Of a DNA stretch of 64,000 nucleotides, positions 24,748 through 32,463 are shown in pieces; the first letter of the stretch is position 1; each line of letters opens with the position of its first letter. Position numbers and translations under genes: made by a program. The stretch covers positions 38,218 through 102,217 of the forward strand of contig CAXFAI010000039.1 of the NCBI GenBank assembly GCA_964001305.1, in the 5' to 3' direction. Under the pieces are notes generated by a model, which was not told where the DNA came from, ran no database searches, and worked only from the letters and a program-made list of their open reading frames with translations. Origin of the DNA: CAJXMH01 sp964001305. GTDB lineage: Bacteria; Bacteroidota; Bacteroidia; Flavobacteriales_E; Vicingaceae.

Positions 24748-26289
24748 ATGTCAGAGAAAAGTTTTAGTCGGTTAAAAAAGCTTTTATTAAGCCTAAAGCC
24801 TCAAGAAAAGAGTTTGGCTTTAAAACATCTATCCGCTTATGACAGGCATAGTAGAAGTGGTAAAACCAAAATGAGGAATCTTTGCAAAGTTATACTAAAA
24901 GATTCTGATATTCAATACGCAAGAGCTAAACAAATTGTTTCATCTCAGACAAACTTAAGATCATTTAACCAACTAATAAGTCGCACTTTTGAACGTGTAA
25001 TGGAGTCTTTGTTGTTAGATGTAAATATTAATAGAACAAGTAGTTACAGTAAGGTTTTTCAGAAAAAATTCACCCTTCGAAAAAAAATTGTTGAAAGTCG
25101 AATAATAAGTAGTAAGGGACTAATAAAAGAGTCACTTGAAATGAACAATATCCTCATTAAGGAAGCTAAAAGGTATGAACTTTTTGATGAGTTATTGGAG
25201 TTACTATATCTGCAGCAAGATAAGACGGTTCATCTCAATGGATTTAAAGAATACGATCGATTTGGTAAAGAAATCGAGAAATATGAGAAAGTTAGAAATC
25301 TCTATCAGCTAGCTCGTCAAACATTAAATCGGTATCACTTAAAAGTAAACTTTTCAGCCTCAAGAGAGGGTGATATCGAATTGATGAAGACTACGATGCT
25401 TCAACTGCAAGAATATGCTGAGCAATCCGGTTCTGCGAACGTAAAAAGTTTGGCGTTTTTGATTAGCATGGAATACTATGCCCAACTCAAAGAATATAAG
25501 AAGAACATTGAAGTCGGTAGGCAGTTTTTAAATTTAGTTAAAGAGGAAATTACGGTTAGAACCGATCAACGTATTGTATACATTCTAGGAACCTTGATTG
25601 AGAATTTAATTCTCGATTTTAATTTGAAGGGAGCACTAGAATATATTAAGCAAGCAGAGCGAATAAAACTCTCTAAACAGAGTAAGAATTATTATAAGTT
25701 GCTTGAAAATAAAGTAAAACTTTCTTTTTATGTTGGAGACTATGAAGAAATAAATCAAACAATTGACAAGTTAGATAAAACGGCCTTATCGAAGAATGAG
25801 CTTCAATCTACAAAGATTTTTTATTACAAAGCAATGAGGTATTTTGCTGTTGAAGAATTTCGACAAGCTAATCTTCTGTTAGGCAATTTACCTGTTTTGG
25901 AGAAGGATAAAGAAGGGTGGAATATTTGGATTCGAATTATGCGAATTTTAAGTTCTATTGAATTACTTAGGCTTGAGTTGATTGATTATGATATCGCAAG
26001 CTTTAAAAAATATATGCAAAGAACCGAGCAAAAGTATAGCTTAAATAATCGGGATAAGACGATTGTAGACATTTTGGTTAGCTTAGATTACAACGATTTT
26101 GATTTTGCAAAAGTGAAAGAATTGAAAAGCAAAGAACTAAGTGAGTTATCGGAAAAAAATGGAGCATTGTCGTGGAGGCCACTTAGTCCTGAAATGATCA
26201 TCTTTCAAGACTGGTTTGAATCAAAACTGATGGATAAGCGATACAAGCCAAATTTAGAGCGTTTTGAAACAATAAAGCCCACTAAATAG
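24748..26289 (+). CDS. Helix-rich, TPR-like protein of unknown function (513 residues)
   Basis: I do not recognise this family. The 513-residue protein has a basic N-terminal region (about 1-130, many Lys and Arg, with SFNQLISRTFERVMESLLLD) and a long helical repeat region (about 130-470) whose helix pairs look TPR-like, as in FLISMEYYAQLKEYKKNIEVGRQFL and ALEYIKQAERIKL. There is no signal peptide or membrane segment. The start is set at the ATG at 24748 because the in-frame codons before it overlap a promoter-like TACTTTTT at 24730-24737. It is divergent from the small peptide gene across 168 bases. TPR-like cytoplasmic proteins next to small peptide genes recall peptide-sensing modules of Firmicutes, but no DNA-binding or catalytic domain is evident. 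Confidence 0.8.
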   Translation: MSEKSFSRLKKLLLSLKPQEKSLALKHLSAYDRHSRSGKTKMRNLCKVILKDSDIQYARAKQIVSSQTNLRSFNQLISRTFERVMESLLLDVNINRTSSYSKVFQKKFTLRKKIVESRIISSKGLIKESLEMNNILIKEAKRYELFDELLELLYLQQDKTVHLNGFKEYDRFGKEIEKYEKVRNLYQLARQTLNRYHLKVNFSASREGDIELMKTTMLQLQEYAEQSGSANVKSLAFLISMEYYAQLKEYKKNIEVGRQFLNLVKEEITVRTDQRIVYILGTLIENLILDFNLKGALEYIKQAERIKLSKQSKNYYKLLENKVKLSFYVGDYEEINQTIDKLDKTALSKNELQSTKIFYYKAMRYFAVEEFRQANLLLGNLPVLEKDKEGWNIWIRIMRILSSIELLRLELIDYDIASFKKYMQRTEQKYSLNNRDKTIVDILVSLDYNDFDFAKVKELKSKELSELSEKNGALSWRPLSPEMIIFQDWFESKLMDKRYKPNLERFETIKPTK

Positions 26290-26296
26290 TGGGCTT
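26275..26296 (+). terminator. Hairpin overlapping the stop codon of the 513-residue gene
   Basis: AAGCCCACTA and TAGTGGGCTT form a 10-bp perfect inverted repeat with a 2-base centre (effective loop of 4 or more), and it contains the TAG stop. The following bases are ACTGTCCTCTTG, so the T tail is weak. It probably serves as terminator or 3' stabiliser. Confidence 0.6.
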
Positions 26297-26344
26297 ACTG
26301 TCCTCTTGAATTGTTTAACTGTAGTTTTAGAGGAAGGAGGGATT

Positions 26345-26512
26345 TTAAAGCATTTTAAACACATTTAAATGAATGCTTATATGCTGATTCAATTTTGCAG
26401 TCTCACCTTTTTCAACCTTTTTTTGCAGCTTTATTTCTCTTGCATTTGCGCTAAAAAGTAACCCTATAATTCCTAGGACTAGAAGGGAGGTGATCAAAAA
26501 TTTACTTTTCAT
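26345..26512 (-). CDS. Small exported protein at the end of the PspC operon
   Basis: A 55-residue product with a clear signal peptide (MKSKFLITSLLVLGIIGLLFSANA, cleavage about residue 24) leaving a mature peptide of about 31 residues with basic and polar content (REIKLQKKVEKGETAK). I set the start at the ATG at 26512, 4 bases beyond the stop of the PspC gene, rather than the in-frame ATG at 26530, which would overlap it. It follows DUF4252-like, PadR and PspC genes on the same strand and is probably the last gene of that operon. Function unknown. Confidence 0.6.
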   Translation of the reverse strand: MKSKFLITSLLVLGIIGLLFSANAREIKLQKKVEKGETAKLNQHISIHLNVFKML

Positions 26513-26516
26513 TGGT

Positions 26517-28250
26517 TTATAAGTTTTCAAGCCTTTTTGCTTCTTCTTCTAATGCTCTTTTTATTTCCTTTTCAGCTCTTTTTAGTTCAATTTTTGCTCG
26601 TTCTAATTCCAATTCAGCTTCTTTTAAAAAGACTTCTTCAAATTCTTTTTCTTCAATAAATTCTTCATTTTCTAACCAATTGCAATCCACGCATTTCAAG
26701 CCCGCCGACGTCATGAGCCAATGGTGTCCAAGCATATCATCATCATACGTATTCGTTACATTTTCAATGTCGTAAATCACTCTGCTCGCGCTTTGGTCTA
26801 GATAGATAACTTTGCCAATAGGTACACCAATACTAATTTGAATTTCCTGTTTTCTATACTTATCAGTTACAGGAACGGCAATTAAGTTGCTGAAAAAGAT
26901 TTTATTCCCTTCAATTTTATAGTCAGGACTTATATTTTTAGCCAATTCACCAGCTTGTTTTCTGCTTGCTCCATGTGCTTCTTTATTCATATTTATTTCA
27001 AAGAAATCTGAATTACTTGGAATAACATCAACACTTAATTCGTCTAAATAAAGTGTGTCATTTTCAATGAAAAAGTTATCGTGTTCCTTGATGAATCCAA
27101 CTTTCGTTTTTAAGGAATTTAATTCTAGCGTGTCAGTATTCAATTGATTTAGAGTTACTGTTTCAACAAACGTTTGATTACTTGAAAATTGTCTGGCAGT
27201 TGAAGTTGCACTAATAAATATGAGAATAACTCCAACTACAAATAATGAAATGGCTGTTAAACTGAAAGCTTTCGTTTGTGGCCCTTTAAATCTTAGTAAT
27301 AATTTTAAGCCTCCATATAGAATTCCTAAAACAGGCATTAATACTACCAATGAAATTCCAACCAAACCAATTCCATACATTAAATCAGAACTGAAGAATA
27401 GATTAGCATATTCACTAAACCAGTTTTGATCAATCTTCGCATCGTTAATTCCAACATCAAAAGGCCCCCCAGAAAGAACGATTAAGTATGAAATAAGAGC
27501 CAGTGCCGCAGCAATTACAAGTAGTACAGCGATTACTTTTACTATTAATAAGGCTGCGTAATAAAGTATTTTTCCAAAGAACTCAAAGAATCGATAGATT
27601 CCATGTTTTGCTTTTTCTCCATATTCAGCCGTTTCTCCTTTATTTACTTTTTTTTTAAAAGTGTTAAACTCGTCTTTTATAGCATTTCCTATGCTGTCAA
27701 CATTAATGGGTTCTCCCTTCATTTCTAGTTTTTCGGCAGTAGTTTTTGCTGAGGGAATTATAATCCATAAGATCAAATAAACAAGAAGACCGGTTCCAAA
27801 ACCAAAAAAGGCAATCAGAAACCCAGCTCTTAGCCAAATTTTATCAATTCCAAAATAGTAGCCAATTCCAGAGCACACTCCACCAATTACATTATCGTCA
27901 TCATCTCTATAAAGCTTTTTACTATAAAACTTTTTTGAACTACTAGATGTGTTTGAAGACTTTGACTCTTCAGCATACTCTTCATCTTCACTAACGTAAG
28001 CTTCAGGTTCACCCATAACTTCAATCACTTCATTGACGTTTAGCATGGTAATTACTTCTTTACCATTTTCAAGCGCCTTATTGAATAGCTCGGCAATTCT
28101 TGCTTCAATGTCAGCCATGATTTCATCTTTACCATCAGAATCATGAAAATAGTTTCGAATGGTATTTAAGTAGTGGTGCAATTTATCGTAAGCATCTGCT
28201 TCAATATGAAACACTACTCCACTTATGTTTGCTGTAACAGTTTTATTCAT
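26517..28250 (-). CDS. PspC-domain membrane stress protein with HAAS-like N-terminus
   Basis: A 577-residue protein. Residues 1-90 form a cytoplasmic domain of the kind found in PadR-linked membrane proteins (TVTANISGVVFHIEADAYDKL, IMADIEARIAELF). A PspC domain follows at about 115-180 (LYRDDDDNVIGGVCSGIGYYFGID) with a membrane helix, and three further membrane segments lie near 220, 285 and 335. The C-terminal region (about 370-577) is beta-rich and ends in a charged coiled coil (LELERAKIELKRAEKEIKRALEEE). PspC proteins sense membrane stress; fusions of this kind are widespread in Bacteroidota. It follows padR by 13 bases, and PadR probably controls it. Confidence 0.88.
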   Translation of the reverse strand: MNKTVTANISGVVFHIEADAYDKLHHYLNTIRNYFHDSDGKDEIMADIEARIAELFNKALENGKEVITMLNVNEVIEVMGEPEAYVSEDEEYAEESKSSNTSSSSKKFYSKKLYRDDDDNVIGGVCSGIGYYFGIDKIWLRAGFLIAFFGFGTGLLVYLILWIIIPSAKTTAEKLEMKGEPINVDSIGNAIKDEFNTFKKKVNKGETAEYGEKAKHGIYRFFEFFGKILYYAALLIVKVIAVLLVIAAALALISYLIVLSGGPFDVGINDAKIDQNWFSEYANLFFSSDLMYGIGLVGISLVVLMPVLGILYGGLKLLLRFKGPQTKAFSLTAISLFVVGVILIFISATSTARQFSSNQTFVETVTLNQLNTDTLELNSLKTKVGFIKEHDNFFIENDTLYLDELSVDVIPSNSDFFEINMNKEAHGASRKQAGELAKNISPDYKIEGNKIFFSNLIAVPVTDKYRKQEIQISIGVPIGKVIYLDQSASRVIYDIENVTNTYDDDMLGHHWLMTSAGLKCVDCNWLENEEFIEEKEFEEVFLKEAELELERAKIELKRAEKEIKRALEEEAKRLENL

Positions 28251-28263
28251 TTTGGCTAGTATT

Positions 28264-28602
28264 TTATGCTTTGGGGTTTTTATTTCTAGTTAGGTTTACG
28301 GCATTGACTAATTCCGTCCAAGTTGATTCTAGTTCTTTTAAGAATTCAACTCCAACTTCTGTTAATGCATAGTATTTTCGAGGAGGACCTGATTTTGATT
28401 CTTCCCAACGGTACTTTAAAAGTCCCGCATTTTTTAATCGAGTAAGTAAAGGGTATAAGGTACCTTCTACCACAATTAATTTTCCTTCTTTTAGCTTATC
28501 TATAATTTCAGAAGGATAAGCCTCTTGAGATTCTAAAATGGAAAGAATACAAAATTCTAATACTCCTTTGCGCATTTGCGCTTTTGTGTTTTCTATCTTC
28601 AT
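28264..28602 (-). CDS. PadR-family transcriptional regulator
   Basis: A 112-residue winged helix-turn-helix repressor. The core ENTKAQMRKGVLEFCILSIL, then GTLYPLLTRLKNAGLLKYRWEES and GPPRKYYALTEVG are diagnostic of the PadR N-terminal domain; a short C-terminal helix serves for dimerisation (short PadR-s type). It lies between a DUF4252-like gene (14 bases upstream) and the PspC gene (13 bases downstream) and probably represses the operon. A GTATT-ATGC-AATAC inverted repeat over the -33 region of the operon promoter is a candidate site. Confidence 0.95.
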   Translation of the reverse strand: MKIENTKAQMRKGVLEFCILSILESQEAYPSEIIDKLKEGKLIVVEGTLYPLLTRLKNAGLLKYRWEESKSGPPRKYYALTEVGVEFLKELESTWTELVNAVNLTRNKNPKA

Positions 28603-28616
28603 GAGTATTCTTTGTC

Positions 28617-29054
28617 TTAATTTTTATTGCTCACTTTCATTTTTCCGTAAACTGAAAGCAAGATTATTTTTTCGTCTTCTATCACTACAAAATGAGCTTC
28701 TTTGACTTCTTTTCCATTTCTAATGATCCAAAGACTAACCTGATTATCATCATTTTCACCTTCCTCAAAGTCTATCCATTCAAATCCTTCTTCTTCAAAA
28801 AGATGATTGATATCTAAACTGGTGGTAGTTTCATTTACAATCAACATTCTACCTTTTTCGAAATCACCAGTTATGAGTTTTTCTTTTCCATTAAAATCAA
28901 TATCCATATCAAAAAAGTCTATCATTTTTTTGGATAAACTCATGCTAAATGCATCATAATTTTTTTCAATTTGATTGTAAACTTTATTGGCATCTGCATT
29001 TCCAGCTAATAAGCTATTTGCTGAAAATAAAAGAATGATAAGAATTTGTTTCAT
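28617..29054 (-). CDS. Exported DUF4252-like protein
   Basis: A 145-residue protein with a signal peptide (MKQILIILLFSANSLLAG) and a mature domain with the pattern of DUF4252: a helical first part (about 25-55), a middle strand segment, and a final SLWIIRNGKEVKEAHFVVIEDE followed by IILLSVYGKMKV. DUF4252 proteins are exported and of unknown function in Bacteroidota. I start at the ATG at 29054, at the signal peptide; an in-frame ATG at 29108 would lie upstream of the promoter box. It is the first gene of the PadR-PspC operon. The domain assignment is by eye and moderate. Confidence 0.7.
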   Translation of the reverse strand: MKQILIILLFSANSLLAGNADANKVYNQIEKNYDAFSMSLSKKMIDFFDMDIDFNGKEKLITGDFEKGRMLIVNETTTSLDINHLFEEEGFEWIDFEEGENDDNQVSLWIIRNGKEVKEAHFVVIEDEKIILLSVYGKMKVSNKN

Positions 29055-29076
29055 GATTGTATTATTTAATGCTATG

Positions 29077-29111
29077 CAAAGATATATACAAAAAAAGGTA
29101 TTATGCAATAC
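29077..29111 (-). promoter_or_regulatory. Promoter of the PadR-PspC operon with a candidate PadR operator
   Basis: The -7 box is TATCTTTG on the minus strand (29077-29084), an exact TAnnTTTG match, with a TTG at 29106-29108 as -33 element (21-base spacer). An inverted repeat GTATT-ATGC-AATAC (29098-29111) covers the -33 element and is a candidate site for the PadR protein encoded in the operon. The promoter call is good; the operator is inference. Confidence 0.6.
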
Positions 29112-29205
29112 ATAGTACTAAATATTTTTCAAAAAATAGTTTAAGATATTGAAAATCAAGTTTGTATAATTTGAAGTTAATCTAGCTTGGTTTTGTTATT
29201 CTTTC

Positions 29206-29213
29206 TAAATTTG
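29206..29213 (+). promoter_or_regulatory. Promoter -7 box of the TerC-family gene
   Basis: TAAATTTG, an exact TAnnTTTG match, 19 bases before the ATG at 29233, with a TTG at 29187-29189 (16-base spacer). Confidence 0.65.
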
Positions 29214-29232
29214 TGCAAAACGAAAATAGATC

Positions 29233-29952
29233 ATGGAGATATTTTTACATTCTGAGGCATGGATTAGCTTACTTACCTTAACTTTTTTAGAAATTGTTTT
29301 GGGTATTGATAATATCATTTTTATCTCCATCGTATCCGATCGACTTCCAAAAGATTCTCAAGCTAAAGCAAGAACAATCGGATTAATCTTAGCGATAATC
29401 ATGCGAGTTGCTTTGCTGTTTGCGATTAGTTGGATTGTTCACTTAACGGAACCTATCTTAACGATTTTAGATTACGAATTGAGTTTCAGGGATTTAATTT
29501 TAATTGTTGGAGGACTCTTTTTATTAGCGAAGAGTACTTCAGAAATACATGAAAAAATAGAGGGTGATGCTCATACTGAGGAGAATTCAAAGGCAGTTAA
29601 AACTACAATATCAAAGGCGATTACTCAAATTGTGCTCTTAGATGTTGTGTTTTCTTTTGATTCAATTCTTACAGCCGTTGGTTTATCGAATCAGATAGTG
29701 ATTATGATTATGGCAGTTGTTATCGCTTTAGTAATCATGTTGATTTTTGCCAAAAAAGTAAGCGATTTTGTGAATGAAAACCCGACGGTTAAAATGTTGG
29801 CTCTAGCCTTTTTACTCATGATTGGAACCCTTTTGATTTTGGATGGAGCTCATGTCCATGTTCCTAAAGGATATATATACTTCTCTTTGGTATTTTCATT
29901 ATTGGTTGAGTTTTTAAATCAACGATTACGAAAAAAAGCAAAGAAAAATTAA
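29233..29952 (+). CDS. TerC-family integral membrane protein
   Basis: A 239-residue membrane protein with about seven helices. Two family motifs with buried acidic residues are visible: EIVLGIDNIIFISIV near 21-35 and VVFSFDSILTAVGLS near 138-152. TerC/Alx-like proteins export manganese or other metals, or support metalation of exported enzymes; tellurite resistance is only the historical label. A soluble acidic loop (EKIEGDAHTEENSK) lies between helices 3 and 4. It is a single-gene unit convergent with mqnE, whose stop overlaps its 3' end by 4 bases. Confidence 0.9.
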   Translation: MEIFLHSEAWISLLTLTFLEIVLGIDNIIFISIVSDRLPKDSQAKARTIGLILAIIMRVALLFAISWIVHLTEPILTILDYELSFRDLILIVGGLFLLAKSTSEIHEKIEGDAHTEENSKAVKTTISKAITQIVLLDVVFSFDSILTAVGLSNQIVIMIMAVVIALVIMLIFAKKVSDFVNENPTVKMLALAFLLMIGTLLILDGAHVHVPKGYIYFSLVFSLLVEFLNQRLRKKAKKN

Positions 29953-31097
29953 GCCTCAACTAGCTCATCTACAGAATAGTCTTTTACAATATTATAAACA
30001 CTATCTCTCTCAAGTGGAACCCTTCCAACAGCTTTTATTAAGCTAATTAATTCTTGTGTTGTCATAGTAGGAGATTGCTCTTCTGCACCTGCCATAGAAT
30101 AAATCTTAGTTGAGTCATCTATGGTGCCATCAATGTCATTTACTCCATAATTCAGACTTAATTGTGCGGTATCTCTTCCAATCATAGGCCAGTAGGCTTT
30201 CAAATGTGGGAAGTTATCCATGTAAATTCTAGCTATGGCATACGTTTTTAAGTCTTCAATTACAGATACTTCTGGAATATGTGACATTTGATTATTTCCA
30301 TTTCTAAACTTTAATGGAATGAAGGTATTAAAACCTCCTGTTTTATCTTGGAGCGTTCTCAATCGTTCCATATGGTCTACCAAGTGTTCTGCTTTTTCAA
30401 TATGTCCATAAAGCATGGTTGCATTTGATGGCATTCCAATTTCGTGAGCAGCTTGGTGAATGGCAAGCCATTGTTCCGATGAACATTTGTCTTTGCAAAT
30501 TTCATTTCGAATGTCTTCAGCAAAAATTTCTGCACCACCACCCGGCAGAGAATCTTGACCATGATCCTTCAAGATTTGCAAACCTTCCTTGTAAGATACT
30601 TTGGCTTTTCGGCACATGTATTCTAATTCAACAGCTGTAAAGGCTTTCACATGAATGCTTGGCCTTATTTCTTTAATTTTCTTAATCAAATTAGCGAAAT
30701 AATCTAAACCCATCTTGGGGTGGACTCCACCAACAATATGAACTTCAGTAATATCTGAATCATTATAAGATTTAACAGTTTCTATAATTTCTTCTTCAGA
30801 CATTTCCCAAGCATCGTAGTCTCCTTTGTCTCTCAGCAATTTAGAATAAGCACAAAATTTGCAATCAAAAACACAAATATTTGTTGGCTCAACATGAAAA
30901 TTCTTGTTGAAATAAGTTTTATCTCCATGCTTTCTCTCTCTAATGTAATTTGCAAGGGCCCCAACAAAATTTAAATCTGCGTTTTCAAAAAGGTGTATTC
31001 CTTCTTGCGAATTGATTCTTTCTTCTTTTAAAACTTTGTCAACGATTTGATTTAAAATCGGATCATTCGTTTCTTTCTTCAGCAGTTCAATATTCAT
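29949..31097 (-). CDS. mqnE: Aminofutalosine synthase MqnE (radical SAM)
   Basis: A 382-residue radical SAM enzyme of the futalosine menaquinone pathway. The 4Fe-4S cysteine motif is CVFDCKFC (CxxxCxxC) near 77-84, followed by LPGGGAEIFAEDIR near 190-203 and the C-terminal AGAEEQSPTMTTQEL. MqnE joins 3-[(1-carboxyvinyl)oxy]benzoate to SAM. MqnC (cyclic dehypoxanthinyl futalosine synthase) is the nearest relative; the AEIFAEDIR and AGAEEQ boxes fit MqnE better. It is far from ubiE (1.4-2.1 kb) but serves the same end product. It is expressed from its own TAnnTTTG promoter. Confidence 0.86.
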   Translation of the reverse strand: MNIELLKKETNDPILNQIVDKVLKEERINSQEGIHLFENADLNFVGALANYIRERKHGDKTYFNKNFHVEPTNICVFDCKFCAYSKLLRDKGDYDAWEMSEEEIIETVKSYNDSDITEVHIVGGVHPKMGLDYFANLIKKIKEIRPSIHVKAFTAVELEYMCRKAKVSYKEGLQILKDHGQDSLPGGGAEIFAEDIRNEICKDKCSSEQWLAIHQAAHEIGMPSNATMLYGHIEKAEHLVDHMERLRTLQDKTGGFNTFIPLKFRNGNNQMSHIPEVSVIEDLKTYAIARIYMDNFPHLKAYWPMIGRDTAQLSLNYGVNDIDGTIDDSTKIYSMAGAEEQSPTMTTQELISLIKAVGRVPLERDSVYNIVKDYSVDELVEA

Positions 31098-31116
31098 TTG
31101 TGAAATTCTATTTTTA

Positions 31117-31124
31117 CAAAGGTA
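31117..31124 (-). promoter_or_regulatory. Promoter -7 box of mqnE
   Basis: TACCTTTG on the minus strand, an exact TAnnTTTG match, 19 bases upstream of the mqnE ATG at 31097. Confidence 0.6.
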
Positions 31125-31142
31125 CGATGCTATTTTGAACCC

Positions 31143-32339
31143 TTATAAAACAACTATTTTTTTAGAAAGGTTTATTTTTTCTGAAGAGAATTGAATAAAG
31201 TAAATTCCCTTTTCAAGCCTGCCAAGGTCTAATTCAATTGTATTGCTTGAAATTATAGGCTCAGTTTGAACCAATTCACCAATTTGGTTAAATACACTAA
31301 TGTTAAAATCAATTGCTTCAATGGATGGATCAAATTGAATGGAAACTTTATTCTTTGTTGGATTTGGAAAAATTTGAATGTCTTGAGCTTTTTCTAAATC
31401 GTTAATTCCCACAGGAACACAACCTTTAGATAAGATGAGAGAAGTTCTTGAACTTACTATTGCTTGTCGCATGGCTTCTTTTTGACCTTCCGTAAAATTT
31501 CCCATGCAGCGGTCAAATACATAGCCCATAAAATTGCTCAACATATCTTTGCTACCACAGCTGCTTTGTGGCACAGTTGGACATAACTCATAAATAACCC
31601 CCTGATTTGGAGTGTCGGCAATTCCATCATCATTAGAGCAACTTTCGTTACTTCCCCAAGGGTGAAGTAGATTAAGCCAATGGCCTACTTCATGTGTGGC
31701 AGTTCTACCTTTGTCATAATTATTTTGCACATTTCCAACTCTTCCAAAATTGGTGTAATGAATCACTACGCCATCCCGATCAGCAGGTGAACCTGGAGGG
31801 AAAGCAAAACCGGCTACATTCGGACCTAAATCACAAACCCAAATATTTAAGTACAAATCTCGATTCCAAGCAGGAGATTCTTGATAATACTTATTTGTTA
31901 ATCCAATGTTGTCAGTTGAAGTTTGTGTTCTTATAATGCCATCAGTAGGGTTTCCATTCGGGTCTCTAGTAGCCAAACAAAATTCAATAGCCACATCAGC
32001 TTTCGAAAATCCAGCTTCAACATTTGTGGTATCTGCATTTAATAATCTATAATCTTCATTCAATACCTCAATTTGTGATTGAATTTGGTTTAAGGAAATG
32101 TTTTCTCCTGCATCTTTATATAAAACATGAATAACTATTGGGATGGTAAAAATGGTTTCACTTTTCTGCTCAGATCGACTGTTTTTTCCTTTTTGAATCA
32201 TTTGCTGATGCAATAAGTAATCCGCAGTATTCGTATAAATTTCTAGCACAGAATCAGATAAGCATCGACTTGATTGATGCTGACCAAAACTCATTTGCGA
32301 GAGTAATACGAAGCAAATCCATAAAATAAATTTATTCAT
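31143..32339 (-). CDS. Secreted M43 (pappalysin-like) metalloprotease with T9SS sorting tail
   Basis: A 398-residue exported zinc protease. A signal peptide ends near SFGQ (residue 20). The zinc motif HEVGHWLNLLHPWG (HExxHxxxxxH) lies near 216-229 and the Met-turn region FMGYVFDRCMGNFTEGQ near 270-286, both typical of MEROPS M43B. The C-terminal 75 residues are a type A T9SS sorting domain beginning IFPNPTKNKVSI and ending with a KGIYFIQF strand and a basic KKIVVL tail, so the protein should be delivered to the outer membrane surface or the medium. A near-consensus promoter (GATATTTG) sits 5 bases before the ATG. Confidence 0.93.
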   Translation of the reverse strand: MNKFILWICFVLLSQMSFGQHQSSRCLSDSVLEIYTNTADYLLHQQMIQKGKNSRSEQKSETIFTIPIVIHVLYKDAGENISLNQIQSQIEVLNEDYRLLNADTTNVEAGFSKADVAIEFCLATRDPNGNPTDGIIRTQTSTDNIGLTNKYYQESPAWNRDLYLNIWVCDLGPNVAGFAFPPGSPADRDGVVIHYTNFGRVGNVQNNYDKGRTATHEVGHWLNLLHPWGSNESCSNDDGIADTPNQGVIYELCPTVPQSSCGSKDMLSNFMGYVFDRCMGNFTEGQKEAMRQAIVSSRTSLILSKGCVPVGINDLEKAQDIQIFPNPTKNKVSIQFDPSIEAIDFNISVFNQIGELVQTEPIISSNTIELDLGRLEKGIYFIQFSSEKINLSKKIVVL

Positions 32340-32435
32340 AAGTCAAATATCTGAATATTAAGCAAGCAACGCTTTGGTATAAATAAACGTCTTTAGGGCG
32401 TAAGTATTTGTGGTAGATAACTTACTTTTCCCTGT

Positions 32436-32461
32436 AGCCCTCTTTTTATAGAGGGCTTTTT
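32436..32461 (+). terminator. Terminator-like hairpin on the plus strand without an obvious upstream gene
   Basis: AGCCCTCT (32436-32443) and AGAGGGCT (32450-32457) form an 8-bp stem with a 6-base loop, followed by TTTTTC on the plus strand. The flanking genes on both sides read on the minus strand, and on that strand the hairpin has no T run. It may end an unannotated plus-strand transcript in the 124-base gap 32340-32463, or act as a 3' hairpin for the nuclease gene that stops 3 bases away. Confidence 0.65.
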
Positions 32462-32463
32462 CA

